From: Campylobacterota bacterium
GTDB lineage: Bacteria; Campylobacterota; Campylobacteria; Campylobacterales; Sulfurospirillaceae
Direction of reading: 5' to 3'
DNA: 42,423 nucleotides
NCBI GenBank assembly: GCA_009930355.1
Contig: RZYK01000003.1
Span: 1 to 42,423, forward strand
Numbering within the stretch: position 1 is the first letter of the stretch; every line of letters begins with the position of its first letter. The notes under the pieces were generated by a model that worked only from the letters and a program-made list of their open reading frames with translations, was not told where the DNA came from and ran no database searches. This document shows, in pieces, positions 30,493 through 40,508 of the stretch. Made by a program: the position numbers and the translations under genes.

Positions 30493-31289
30493 TGGCATTC
30501 GATGAAGAGCTTTACAAAAATGTAATTAGCACAACTAATAATCAGTTGGTCAGTGGAACAAATAGTACCTTTAGTGTTTCCGAACAAAAAATGAAAGAGT
30601 TTTTAGAGCAAAACACTGACATTACGGACACTGATAAGGCAAAGATTTATGCCGACTTCCTAACAAATATTACAACAACATCCTTACAGCAAACACTGAG
30701 TAATGCTAAGGAGATTGTGCTAGAACATGGACTAAGAGAAGCGCAAACCGCAACAGAGACTCAAAAAGTAATCTCGATGAAAGCGGAAGATATGGATAGG
30801 GCTAGAGAAGTAACGCAAAAGATTGTCTCGATGCAGGAACAAGATAAGGCACGTAATGCAGAAGTTGCAAGTCTTGTTGCTAAAACGAAGATAGAGATAG
30901 AGCAGAAAATCCCTGCTGAAATTGAAGCGTTAAGGGCAGAAGCAGACCTCAAAAAGCAAGAAGTTAGGCTTAAAGAAGCACAGCTACAACTCGAAAAAGC
31001 AAAAACAAAACTGACCGAAAAACAAATTCAAATTGAATCGTCTCGCCTTGATATTTTAAGAGAAGAACTTGAATTAAAACGAGAAATGAATGTTTTAGAA
31101 AGAGAAAAAATGGAGTTTTTTAAAGGCGAGAGTACCGCAAAAGTAGAGCTTATGGAAGCAGATAAGCTTTTAAAACACCAACAAGCAGGAGCGGTAAGCA
31201 CATCTCTATCGACAAACTTAGACATAGAAAGAGAAAAGATGAGAACCCAAATAGAAATAGCGACAATTTATGTTAAAGGAGGGAGATGA
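30492..31289 (+). CDS. 265-aa coiled-coil virion protein
   Basis: Almost all-helical. A long coiled coil covers about residues 85-235 with clear heptads (DLKKQEVRLKEAQLQLEKAK; ILREELELKREMNVLEREKM). Such rods occur in internal virion or tail-stalk proteins. AAGGAG precedes the tandem ATGs at 30489 and 30492, and the second has better spacing. The C-terminus contacts the next gene by ATGATG overlap. Confidence 0.55.
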   Translation: MAFDEELYKNVISTTNNQLVSGTNSTFSVSEQKMKEFLEQNTDITDTDKAKIYADFLTNITTTSLQQTLSNAKEIVLEHGLREAQTATETQKVISMKAEDMDRAREVTQKIVSMQEQDKARNAEVASLVAKTKIEIEQKIPAEIEALRAEADLKKQEVRLKEAQLQLEKAKTKLTEKQIQIESSRLDILREELELKREMNVLEREKMEFFKGESTAKVELMEADKLLKHQQAGAVSTSLSTNLDIEREKMRTQIEIATIYVKGGR

Positions 31290-32455
31290 TGAAAGTTAAT
31301 TCAGCCATAGAGACGATTATGAGTGAGCTAAAATTTCAAGCTCGTAGTGCAATCATTGAAAAATACAGTGCAACCGATGCCGATATTAGCGAGGATGGCT
31401 TTACCTATACCGTAAGCGAAGTCGTGAAATACAGGCATCCTTATGGGGCGATTACAACAGATGTTATTTTATCCTCAATTTATCGAGAAATGATTTATCT
31501 GTGTGTGCAAACTGTGCCACTCTCCTTGCTTGAAAGCAAAGGTGGAACAGCAAGTATTGTAAGAAATCTAAACAGTACGTGGGATATTAGAACACCAAAT
31601 TACCCTGTTGCAGGAGAAACCTTAGATATTGATGAGATACTAGCTCAAATTGCTATTTATAGAACGCTCTCTTATCTCGGAGTTAGTGCTTATACGGCTA
31701 ATGCGAAAGAGCTTTTAACCACGTACAAAGAGGGCTTAGTCGTGCCAACGGAAGATGAGGCGTCTGACTCGTTAGCATTTCGCTTTAGCTCAGATGGTTT
31801 GGAGTGGCACGATACCTACCAATCAGGCGACATGTACTTTTCTATCGGTAGAAATGCACAGTGGGGAAACAGTATCCCTATCGGAGGGGGTGGTAGTAGT
31901 GGTGGGGCTACAAAATTTATCCAACTAAGCGATGTTCCTCAAACATACAGTGCAGGAAAGATTTTAAAAGCAAATGCCTCTGGCACAGGTCTTGTTTTTG
32001 CTGATGAACAAGCCATTAAAAAAACATTTTTAGAACTAAACGATACACCATCTACCTATGTTGGAGGAAAATTTTTAGCGGTTAATAGCGCAGGGAGTGC
32101 AGTCGTTTTTGTGGATGCCCCAGCAGGTGGTAGTGGTCAGGATGCCTTGGTTGGATACCAAGCAACGATGCCTTATGACTTCGGCACAGAAACGTCAAAG
32201 CAGTTCATTACGCTTGATGAAAATACTACTTTTTCTGTGGCTCTTAATGCAGATGGGCTTACTCCAAAGATGGAGAAAGATACGATTTACCATATGCAAG
32301 TTTACCCCAGTTCTTATCTCTTTTCATTTAGTGATACGCAGATTAAAAAACCTGCTTCAACCCCTGCATTTACAGGCTCGGAATATGCTATAATCTTTAA
32401 TATGATGTGGGATGGAGATGACATTTTCGTCTTTAATATCAACAGCTATAATTAG
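31289..32455 (+). CDS. 388-aa tail-fibre protein
   Basis: The N-terminal 190 residues are helical and globular. A linker GGGGSSGGATK (near 205) leads to two copies of a known fibre repeat: KFIQLSDVPQTYSAGKILKA--SGTGLVFAD and FLELNDTPSTYVGGKFLAV--AGSAVVFVD. The C-terminal domain (about 295-388) is beta-rich and probably the receptor-binding tip. AGGAGG gives the start at 31289 or one codon before. It is the clearest fibre gene of the phage. Confidence 0.7.
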   Translation: MKVNSAIETIMSELKFQARSAIIEKYSATDADISEDGFTYTVSEVVKYRHPYGAITTDVILSSIYREMIYLCVQTVPLSLLESKGGTASIVRNLNSTWDIRTPNYPVAGETLDIDEILAQIAIYRTLSYLGVSAYTANAKELLTTYKEGLVVPTEDEASDSLAFRFSSDGLEWHDTYQSGDMYFSIGRNAQWGNSIPIGGGGSSGGATKFIQLSDVPQTYSAGKILKANASGTGLVFADEQAIKKTFLELNDTPSTYVGGKFLAVNSAGSAVVFVDAPAGGSGQDALVGYQATMPYDFGTETSKQFITLDENTTFSVALNADGLTPKMEKDTIYHMQVYPSSYLFSFSDTQIKKPASTPAFTGSEYAIIFNMMWDGDDIFVFNINSYN

Positions 32456-32464
32456 GGGTGAGCT

Positions 32465-33982
32465 ATGAAATTTATTGCATTATTGATGGTGACAATTTTA
32501 TTGGGAGCGATAGGCATGGAAGAAGTTAAGACGACATACGCTCAACCTGATAGAGATGAGCATTTGTTGACAAAAGAAATCATCACAGGGGTGCTGACTC
32601 AAAATATTTTAAGTGATACCGCAAACGGCATCCCTATGTTTGAGAAATACGATTTTCCTCTTGATGTGCGAAAGGCAAGTGATGTTAGTGTGTATGAAAC
32701 CAGTGGTGGAGATGCTTACTTTGAGACCATTGAGAAAATGAAAGAGCGTATTTATCAGCCTGTTTTTGCACAAGCAGGAAGTGAAAATCTTGTGAGGCTT
32801 ACCTATAAGCCAAATGTTAGAAACTTAAGACACGCCCCAAAATATAACTTAACATCATCTCCAGAAACAAATACGCATGACCACGCCATTGAGGGGTTGC
32901 CACAAGGAGTAAGCAGTACCGCATATTATTGGGATGGTGAAACGGAGGCTTTTTTATTTTATAAGGAGTGGGTGTATTCTTATATTGACGGTAAGCTATC
33001 AACAGAAACGCCTGAACTTAAATGTTATCTGATGGATAAGAATGCAAAAATATTTAAAGCATTCACAATGAGTTACCCTACAAACACTTCTTATAAGACC
33101 CTGTATTTTGATTCAGCATCGGAGTACGACACAAGCATGTATGTGTATGGACGACTAACGGATGGCTTAGGTTATGATTATTATTTTGATGAAAACGGAA
33201 ATGCTATCCCTGCTGAGAACTTTGGAGAAGAGGTAAATCCTAGAAATGTTATTGTTAAATTCGATTTTAAAAGCAAAACATCAAAGGTTGTCTTTGAAAT
33301 TCCAGCCCCAGAGCAAAGAGAGCAAGCGTCACGCTTTTCCACAGAGAGATACATTCAGATAGGAACATCAAAAAAGATTTATATTTTTGATAAAAAGCAG
33401 GATAAATTTCACGTTATAGCAGGCGCAAATAATGGTAGTTTTCTCAACCCTGTTTTAAGAAGCGTTGCTGTTTTGGTTGGGGCTAATGTATGGGATATTT
33501 ACACGTTTAATGATGACGGTGTAACAAAGATTGCTTCTAGCGTATCTGGTGATGATGCAAAGTATACAAAATATGTTCTTGTGTGGGTAGGAAACTTAGA
33601 CTATGATTATATTGTAAATAAAAACGGAATCCTAAGTAATGATGTGAACGAGAGAGTTGTTGCAGGTGGTGGCAGAGGTCACTATCAAATCAATTTTGGA
33701 AACGTGGAATATGACAATTCTTTCCGCTACACAAAAAATGGGCAAAGGGTTACTTACAATAACTATTCGTCTTATTACCGAAGAAGCAATGTGGATGATG
33801 CTGATATTGTGCGTGGCTTTAATGGTGGTGACGGATATGACTATTATGCACCTGATAGAAAAAACTTTTTGCCATTTGAGGACATAGCAGGATATATCCG
33901 CCTATGGCGAAAAGACAAAGCAGTGCTGTCTGTTGAATGGGGCGTAGCTAGCACCACATATAAATTGCATTGGTACGATTAA
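32465..33982 (+). CDS. 505-aa beta-propeller-like protein with possible signal peptide
   Basis: The first 17 residues (MKFIALLMVTILLGAIG) look like a signal peptide or membrane anchor. This is odd inside a virion gene block. A second start at 32516 (MEEVKTTYAQ) with GGGAG 8-9 nt upstream would remove it. The rest is rich in Y, D and G with repeated strand blades (SKKIYIFDKKQDKFHVIAGA; TKYVLVWVGNLDYDYIVNKNG). It could be a tail knob, or an exported protein changing the cell surface. Confidence 0.5.
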   Translation: MKFIALLMVTILLGAIGMEEVKTTYAQPDRDEHLLTKEIITGVLTQNILSDTANGIPMFEKYDFPLDVRKASDVSVYETSGGDAYFETIEKMKERIYQPVFAQAGSENLVRLTYKPNVRNLRHAPKYNLTSSPETNTHDHAIEGLPQGVSSTAYYWDGETEAFLFYKEWVYSYIDGKLSTETPELKCYLMDKNAKIFKAFTMSYPTNTSYKTLYFDSASEYDTSMYVYGRLTDGLGYDYYFDENGNAIPAENFGEEVNPRNVIVKFDFKSKTSKVVFEIPAPEQREQASRFSTERYIQIGTSKKIYIFDKKQDKFHVIAGANNGSFLNPVLRSVAVLVGANVWDIYTFNDDGVTKIASSVSGDDAKYTKYVLVWVGNLDYDYIVNKNGILSNDVNERVVAGGGRGHYQINFGNVEYDNSFRYTKNGQRVTYNNYSSYYRRSNVDDADIVRGFNGGDGYDYYAPDRKNFLPFEDIAGYIRLWRKDKAVLSVEWGVASTTYKLHWYD

Positions 33983-33993
33983 AAGGATAAACG

Positions 33994-34929
33994 ATGGACG
34001 AAATTTCAGTAGCAAATAATTTCAACAACAGAAAAAAGCAGAACCAACTTAACGAACTTGACCAAAACACGAGCATGGCACAACAACAAGCCAATCTTCC
34101 TGTGGTGCAAAGTTTGGCGCAGAAAACAAACTTTGGTGATTATGGCAGTAGTTTCGCTAATGGAATGGTGAACAGACTTGCAAGTGCTAATCAAAATGTT
34201 CCACAACCGATTACGGAAGCACAAAACATAGACCAAAATGCGTACTTTGGAACAACGCCAAATCTTGCCAACAAGCCAACGCAGTATGAGCAAAATTGGA
34301 ACGCAAGGCAAGACAGGATGCTTAGTAATCCAGTGATTAATTCTATCCTTGCAACGAAAGCAACGCCTGAAACATTTACAAAGATTGATGGCTTTAGCGA
34401 TACAGCAAATAACGCTCTTAGAAGCGTAATCGACACCAATAATGCAAAGCGACAAGATGCGTACAATATGGCTCAACTCAATGCAATTACAAGCATGTAT
34501 AACGCTAACGCAGGTATTTACAATACCGAGATGGGGCTTGATGGGAAGAGCGCACAAAATGCACATCTTCTTTTCAAGGAACAGCAAGACCAGTTGAAGC
34601 TTAGAAACTCAATGGCTGACAATGTTTTAGCAGGAATTGCAGGGTACGCTGATTTGAGTGATGAAAATGTTAAAGGTAAAATTAGAGCTGATTACATTCA
34701 AAGTGGTGTTCTCCCTGAGAGTATTGAGAAAGACGGATGGTTTGGTTCTTACACCCCAAAATATTCTAGCTCCACGGTACAAGCTCCACAGCAAAATATG
34801 ACAGTAAATAATCCTAAGTGGGGTGCACAATTTAATGCTTTACAACAAAGTGGGCTTCAACCAAAGGTGAGAAATGTGAACGGCAAAGATTATATTGAAG
34901 TCAATGGGAAGTTTTACGAGCAACGCTAA
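33994..34929 (+). CDS. 311-aa internal virion (ejection) protein
   Basis: Q/N/A-rich, low-complexity N-terminus (NNRKKQNQLNELDQNTSMAQ), then helices (KRQDAYNMAQLNAITSMYNA) and a C-terminal NGKDYIEVNGKFYE strand pair. Position directly before a giant polyvalent protein and the lysis genes, together with this composition, is typical for podovirus ejection proteins that leave the capsid with the DNA. No enzyme motif is visible. Confidence 0.55.
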   Translation: MDEISVANNFNNRKKQNQLNELDQNTSMAQQQANLPVVQSLAQKTNFGDYGSSFANGMVNRLASANQNVPQPITEAQNIDQNAYFGTTPNLANKPTQYEQNWNARQDRMLSNPVINSILATKATPETFTKIDGFSDTANNALRSVIDTNNAKRQDAYNMAQLNAITSMYNANAGIYNTEMGLDGKSAQNAHLLFKEQQDQLKLRNSMADNVLAGIAGYADLSDENVKGKIRADYIQSGVLPESIEKDGWFGSYTPKYSSSTVQAPQQNMTVNNPKWGAQFNALQQSGLQPKVRNVNGKDYIEVNGKFYEQR

Positions 34930-34938
34930 GAAATAGCA

Positions 34939-34985
34939 CTCTATTTGATTTTCTCACTCCGCTAAAATTAGCAAAAAACGGAGTG
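34939..34985 (+). promoter_or_regulatory. late promoter inside an RBS-masking hairpin (1838-aa protein)
   Basis: AAATA (34931-34935), 3 nt, CTCTATTTGATTTTC (34939-34953), then CTAAAATTAGC (34962-34972) containing the -10-like TAAAAT (34963-34968). Outer arms CACTCCG (34955-34961) and CGGAGTG (34979-34985) pair, and the right arm holds the GGAG ribosome binding site of ATG 34990. The same 15-mer, 8-nt gap and CTAARATTAGC recur at 40509-40542. Confidence 0.7.
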
Positions 34986-34989
34986 GGAA

Positions 34990-37900
34990 ATGTCTCTTAC
35001 ACCAGAGCAAGAAAACGCTTTAAACACTTTTGTCTCTACCAATAACCTCAAACCAGTTTCTTTTGATGAACCTAAAGCACAAGACAGCATTTATGGCAAA
35101 GAAAAAGACGAACAATATTTGGCATTAGGTAAATTTTTAAAGGAGAATAGCTTAGCTCCTGTTGAAGATGAAAAAACTTTAGAACTTCTTACTAAAACAG
35201 ATAGCTCAACGAGTGGTCAAATTGGCTCTTACTTTGCAGGTGGTGCAAATAACATTGTTAAATATTTAGCATCTGGTGCAAAATTTGTAGGAGCAAAAGA
35301 TACCGCCAAAACACTCGACAACACAAGAAAGCACATCGAAGATAAGTACATTACCAACAAATACTCTGGCATGGTCGGTGACATGGTGCTTGACCCAATC
35401 AACCTTGCGCCAGCAGGTCTCTATACAAAAGGGGCTAATATTACAGCGAAAAGCGTTGGCACAGGTATGGCTCTTGGTGCAGGAACTTCTTTGGCTAAAG
35501 ATTATGGAAACTCAGATGTTAGCGCAGACAGCATGGCTCTTAACGCAGGTATTTCGGGCTTGTTTTGGGGTGGCATGAATGGCTTTTTTGCGAGTGGTGC
35601 TTATGACAAACTTGCCACCCCTGTAAAGAAAAAACTTTTCGGTGAAAACTATGGTGCTACAACACACAATGGAAATGATGTTGTTAATGTAACCCCAGAG
35701 CAACAAGAAGTTTTAGCCTCAATGAGAGCAAACCCTGAGCAGTTTGGCTTACATGTAGATGATGTTAAAAGTATTCCATCCCCATTGGAGGCAAGGGCAA
35801 ACCCTGACGGCTCTTATGGAGTAGGCGAGCGAATCATAGTGGATGAAAATAAGGGAACTAATTATCAACCAAACTGGATGTACGGAAATGCCGAACACCC
35901 ACCAGTGCCATATGATACACGAATTAACACAGCCGACAATATTTCACAATCTCAACCATCATTGTCGTTCAATGGGGAGAGACAAGGGTTGTTGCCAAAT
36001 AATTCTCAAAGCAACATGCTACCACCACCAAAGCCACGTCCTCCTCAAACGCCAATGGAGGCGATTGAAACGATTGTGCATGGCAAAGTTCACATGGATG
36101 CCCCTGTTGCTCCTGTGGCTGTTTCTGCTCCGCAAAACCCTATCATCAATTCAGTGCTTCCAAATTCAAGTGTTAGCAAAGCAGAGCCAATGGGAATGTA
36201 CCATTACAGCGAACAGCCTCGCAATATGTTGAGTGTTGGCAATACTCCAAAGACAGGCGGTCAAGAGGTTGGCAGATTGCAAAATGGTAAAAGCGATAAA
36301 GTTTTCTTGTATGGAAGAGGGCAATCTCCTGAAACTAACTTTGGAGTAGGGAATGGCGGTCAATACGTGCATGAGGTAGATGTGTCAAAGCTTAACATGT
36401 TTGATTCTTCAAATCCTGAGCATGTATCAGCCGTTAAAAATTCTATGAATGCTAAAAAAATGGAAGCCCTACAAAACGATACAAGCCTCAACAATGCTAC
36501 ACGCAACTACTACGCAAGTAATCTTGATGCCTACAACATAACAGATGGCAGAACCTTTAAAGAGAACGTGCTAAAAGAGTTGGGTTTCAATGGTGAGATA
36601 AACCGAAACGGCTCAGGGTACAGCTACGTGTTTGACAATGTAGCCCCAACAAGAGTGGCGCAAGTTGCAGAAGATGCCAAAAAAGCAGGAACAGAGTTTG
36701 ATGGCAGGTTCACTATGGCATCAGAGGCATTGCCGTCCATGAGCTTAGAGAGTGGTCAAAAGATTTCAAAGTTGGACTTGCAAAAACAACACGAATACCA
36801 CGCTGAAATTCAAAAACTTGTCACCGATGAAAATGGTTTTGAACACGTCTTAAAAGATGTTGGCTTTGAACAAGTTGATTCTATTGGCACAAAAGAGTTT
36901 TCGCCCTCAGCCTACGAGGGGCATGTTGGGGCAGGTGAGCAAACAGGTGCAAAAGTTCCAACCTTTGTTGATAAAGATGGCTTTGAAAATATCGCTGAAC
37001 ATGATATAGATAGACTCAAATTGGCAGGGATGATAAAAGCTTTCTTGCAAGACCAAGATGCCGTGACATTTAGATACATGAGACCTGCAAAAAATCTTGA
37101 TGAAGTAAACTCTTTGTCGTACAATTTTGGCAGACCTATTAGCCACGATGAGATGAAAGCACTCTCCCAAATCGTACAACGAGAGATGGGTGATGATGCG
37201 TGGAAAGTGGCACTTACTACATCGAAAGATGGCATCGACATTTTAGGAGTTGGAGGCTTAAAAGGAAAAGCTTTCCAAGATATTGCAGAGTCATTTAATG
37301 AAGTTTTTGGTAAAATAGATATACAAGATGTAACGATACATCATAATACGTTAGCTGAAAAAGGCTACATTGAGGGAGTAAAAGATGACAACCAATTCAG
37401 AGAGCAGTTCAAACTTCTTTCATCTAAGCTACGCCAAGGTGAGAGGGATAGAAACTTTGGAGGAACAACGAGCGATAAACTCCAATGGGGTTCAGATGAT
37501 ATGTATTCAGAAGCCCTCTTCAAAAAAAGAGACGAAATCAGAAGCGCAACTGATGACTTCATCAAACGAAACGAGCAACAAGGAGTAGAACTCCCACAAG
37601 AAAGAACAAAATTAAAACGTGTTGATGCTTCGGATATTGCCGACTCTCATGGCGGTATTGACTTTCAAAAACTCAACGATGGCGAGATGGTCGCCCATGA
37701 CAATCAAGTATGGTTTAAAAAAGAGGGTAAGGTTTACAGCTCTCTTGACAACAAGCCACAAAACTACGAAGATTTACCAGAATACCCACAAATTGAAGCT
37801 TACCAAAGACACTTAGACTCTATGCGTGGCGGTTTCACCACAGGCGCAATGGCTCAAAACCTTGTAGCAGGAAGCACAGGCGGTGCTGTTGGTGCAACAC

Positions 37901-40506
37901 AAGGCGATAATAACGATGAGAGATTGCGTAATGCACTTATCGGTGCAACCGTAGGCGCAGGTGGATTAAATGCGCTCTCAAAAGTAATGCGCTCAAACTC
38001 TCTTAAACAATCACAGATGAAACTTGACAAATACAACGAGCTTAAAACCGCTCTCTTGCAAAAAGAAAAGATGCCACAGGTGAAAGCCATTGAAGATAAT
38101 TCCCCTGTTAGATTTGCCCAAAGTAATGACAACATAGCAAAAGGAATTGATGCTAATGGAGTGCATATTGATAGACCGAACACTCTTAAGGACAACACAA
38201 CACCTTTTTACGCACAAGGCGCAGGGGCATTTTATGGCATAGAAGAGGGTGAAAATGGTGAGTTTAAATTTGACCCTGAAAAGGCAATGATTGGTGTTGC
38301 AGGTGGTATGATTGGGGCTAAAGCTTTTTCATCAAAATCAAAAGAGACAGTGGTTAATTATGTGCGAAAAGTCGTGGGAGATGAAGCGACTAAGCAATGG
38401 GGAGATGCGACAAATGACATAAAAAGGCTTTTTACAAATACCCTAAGCGCAAACTACATGGCAAAACGAGAAGATGTTATTAGTGCCGTGAATGGTGTGT
38501 CTCACAAGTTGGAAAATTTACACTATGCACTTAACAGCCTTGATGAAGAGGCGAGAGTAGGCATCCATAAAGCCTTAGTTGGAGAGGGTGTCGCTCCAAA
38601 AGGAACAGAGAATCTTGTTGGCAGTATCCGCAAAGAAGTTGATACGTTGAGCAATGAGCTTGTTGAGCATGGAGTTCTAAGCAAAGAAACCTTTGATGAG
38701 TGGAAAGGGTTTTATCTCCACAGAAGCTATGAAAAAGACATACGAAAAAGCTTGAATGATTTGATGAAAGGCAACTTTGAAGTCGGGGCAATTCTAAACA
38801 GGGGAAAAACCGAAACGATTACGGCAGGAGAATACGCAAATAGACTTTCTGATGGAAGCATAACGCAAGATATGCTGAACAAGCCTTTGAGAGAGGGTGG
38901 TATTAGGGTAGAACAACGAGGAAATAAAGTTGAGATAAGAAGAGATTGGACACCAGACGAGCGAACCTCAATGGGAGAAATTGTTGATGCTTCTTATACT
39001 GTACCTGAAACTCTTTTGCGTATGCACCGCATGGTTGAGAACGCAAAGTTCTTAAAGCAGGTCTCTGAGATGGTTGATGACAGTGGTGTTAAAGTTGTTT
39101 ACACTCCTGAGATTATTACCAAAGAGTTTGCAGGAAAAAGCAAGGAACAGATAGCAGATATTTTAGATAAAGAGGGCTTCAAAAAGCTTGGCGATAATGC
39201 AAAGTATGGTGCGCTTTCTGGGCAATGGGTTAGAAAAGATGTGGCGAGCGACATTACAAAGATAAATGATGAAGTTTATGGCACGTTTTATGGAAAAGAA
39301 AGCCCCATCGCTGACTTATGGATGAAGTACATGCGAACGTGGAAGATGAGCAAAACAGTATGGAATGCTCCTGCTCACGTAAACAACATGGTATCAAACT
39401 TGTTCTTGATGCACTTGAGTGGCATTGGAGCAAAAGACATTGCCGTAAACTATGGGAAAGTTTTGAAAGTCCTAAAAGACGGTGGGCGTGTGGACGAATT
39501 GGCAAGAAAGAAAATGATAAATAGCGCAACCCCTGATGAACTTAGAGAGCTTGCAGAGCTTGAGCCAACAACGGCACTTTATAGGGAAGCGCAAGAGATG
39601 GGATTGTTTGGAAGAAGCCAACTTCAAGATGCCCTAATGGGAGAAATGAATATCGCAGGGAAAAGTCTTTACGCTAAGGCAACTGATAAAGTTTCTCATT
39701 GGTATCAGATGGAGGACGTAGCAAGCAGGGTTGTAATGTATAAAATTTTACGTGAACAGCACAACCTTAGTGCGAAAGAAGCAAAGAGTGCGGTAACGTC
39801 CATCATGCCTGACTACACGAAACCATTGCCAGAGGGATTTAGAAAGCTCAGAGATAGTGGCATTGCACCATTTATTTCGTGGTCTTATTACACATTGCCG
39901 TCTATTGCCAAGGCTTTAAAAACAAAAGGTGGAGCAATCCAAGCCACCAAGGTTATCGCAACGCTCGGTGCGATGGAGTATGCCATGACAGGAATGACCC
40001 CTCTTGACAACATCCCTTTTATGGATACCAAAAAACCAGAGGACTTGAAAGGAAGAGGCGTTGGCATTGGTAAAAATGGCGACACAATAAATACTTTAAA
40101 AGTGGATAAATGGATACCGTACTTAGGTTTTCTTGACCCTGTTAATTATGCAAAAGGCATGTTTAGTGGCGTAACAACTTCAATGGCTCACAACTTAATG
40201 ACGGCAGGAACGCCAAATGGCGTGACACGAATGTATGACAACTACCCAGTTACACGAAAAGACAAAAGCTTTGGAGACAAGATTTTAGATTATGGGAAAT
40301 ATTATAGTCAAGCATATGTTCCAGTACCACAGGAAGCCTACAATTTAACAAATTTTGCAGAGTCTATGATGCGTGATGAAAAAAAGCGCAAAAACAGCGT
40401 AGTCATGTTGCCAAAGTCCGAGGGGCAAGAGATATGGAAGCTCCTAGGCGTAAATTCAAGTAGCTACTCTCGCTCTGGTCTTAAAAAAGAGCAAACTAAA
40501 AAATAA
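34990..40506 (+). CDS. 1838-aa giant polyvalent internal virion protein
   Basis: The largest gene. The N-terminal 250 residues are helical with a Gly-rich membrane-like segment (FAGGANNIVKYLASGAKF; AGISGLFWGGMNGFFA). About 395-560 is a possible enzyme-like domain starting GMYHYSEQPRNMLSVG, with YVHEVDVSKLNMF and a VLKELGFNGEI helix, reminiscent of polyvalent-protein domains such as ART-like folds. Helical parts follow. Two Gly-rich membrane-active stretches near 945-1000 and 1075-1115 have the form FDPEKAMIGVAGGMIGAKAF. The C-terminal third has WKMSKTVWNAPAHVNNMVSN, a signature of large polyvalent proteins. It is probably ejected into the cell with the DNA. No lysozyme motif is seen. Confidence 0.7.
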   Translation: MSLTPEQENALNTFVSTNNLKPVSFDEPKAQDSIYGKEKDEQYLALGKFLKENSLAPVEDEKTLELLTKTDSSTSGQIGSYFAGGANNIVKYLASGAKFVGAKDTAKTLDNTRKHIEDKYITNKYSGMVGDMVLDPINLAPAGLYTKGANITAKSVGTGMALGAGTSLAKDYGNSDVSADSMALNAGISGLFWGGMNGFFASGAYDKLATPVKKKLFGENYGATTHNGNDVVNVTPEQQEVLASMRANPEQFGLHVDDVKSIPSPLEARANPDGSYGVGERIIVDENKGTNYQPNWMYGNAEHPPVPYDTRINTADNISQSQPSLSFNGERQGLLPNNSQSNMLPPPKPRPPQTPMEAIETIVHGKVHMDAPVAPVAVSAPQNPIINSVLPNSSVSKAEPMGMYHYSEQPRNMLSVGNTPKTGGQEVGRLQNGKSDKVFLYGRGQSPETNFGVGNGGQYVHEVDVSKLNMFDSSNPEHVSAVKNSMNAKKMEALQNDTSLNNATRNYYASNLDAYNITDGRTFKENVLKELGFNGEINRNGSGYSYVFDNVAPTRVAQVAEDAKKAGTEFDGRFTMASEALPSMSLESGQKISKLDLQKQHEYHAEIQKLVTDENGFEHVLKDVGFEQVDSIGTKEFSPSAYEGHVGAGEQTGAKVPTFVDKDGFENIAEHDIDRLKLAGMIKAFLQDQDAVTFRYMRPAKNLDEVNSLSYNFGRPISHDEMKALSQIVQREMGDDAWKVALTTSKDGIDILGVGGLKGKAFQDIAESFNEVFGKIDIQDVTIHHNTLAEKGYIEGVKDDNQFREQFKLLSSKLRQGERDRNFGGTTSDKLQWGSDDMYSEALFKKRDEIRSATDDFIKRNEQQGVELPQERTKLKRVDASDIADSHGGIDFQKLNDGEMVAHDNQVWFKKEGKVYSSLDNKPQNYEDLPEYPQIEAYQRHLDSMRGGFTTGAMAQNLVAGSTGGAVGATQGDNNDERLRNALIGATVGAGGLNALSKVMRSNSLKQSQMKLDKYNELKTALLQKEKMPQVKAIEDNSPVRFAQSNDNIAKGIDANGVHIDRPNTLKDNTTPFYAQGAGAFYGIEEGENGEFKFDPEKAMIGVAGGMIGAKAFSSKSKETVVNYVRKVVGDEATKQWGDATNDIKRLFTNTLSANYMAKREDVISAVNGVSHKLENLHYALNSLDEEARVGIHKALVGEGVAPKGTENLVGSIRKEVDTLSNELVEHGVLSKETFDEWKGFYLHRSYEKDIRKSLNDLMKGNFEVGAILNRGKTETITAGEYANRLSDGSITQDMLNKPLREGGIRVEQRGNKVEIRRDWTPDERTSMGEIVDASYTVPETLLRMHRMVENAKFLKQVSEMVDDSGVKVVYTPEIITKEFAGKSKEQIADILDKEGFKKLGDNAKYGALSGQWVRKDVASDITKINDEVYGTFYGKESPIADLWMKYMRTWKMSKTVWNAPAHVNNMVSNLFLMHLSGIGAKDIAVNYGKVLKVLKDGGRVDELARKKMINSATPDELRELAELEPTTALYREAQEMGLFGRSQLQDALMGEMNIAGKSLYAKATDKVSHWYQMEDVASRVVMYKILREQHNLSAKEAKSAVTSIMPDYTKPLPEGFRKLRDSGIAPFISWSYYTLPSIAKALKTKGGAIQATKVIATLGAMEYAMTGMTPLDNIPFMDTKKPEDLKGRGVGIGKNGDTINTLKVDKWIPYLGFLDPVNYAKGMFSGVTTSMAHNLMTAGTPNGVTRMYDNYPVTRKDKSFGDKILDYGKYYSQAYVPVPQEAYNLTNFAESMMRDEKKRKNSVVMLPKSEGQEIWKLLGVNSSSYSRSGLKKEQTKK

Positions 40507-40508
40507 CC

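Noticed and set aside
34006..34587. 193-codon open frame opposite the 311-aa ejection protein
   Set aside because: It is a Cys/Ile/Leu-rich mirror of a well-supported plus-strand gene with good start and context.
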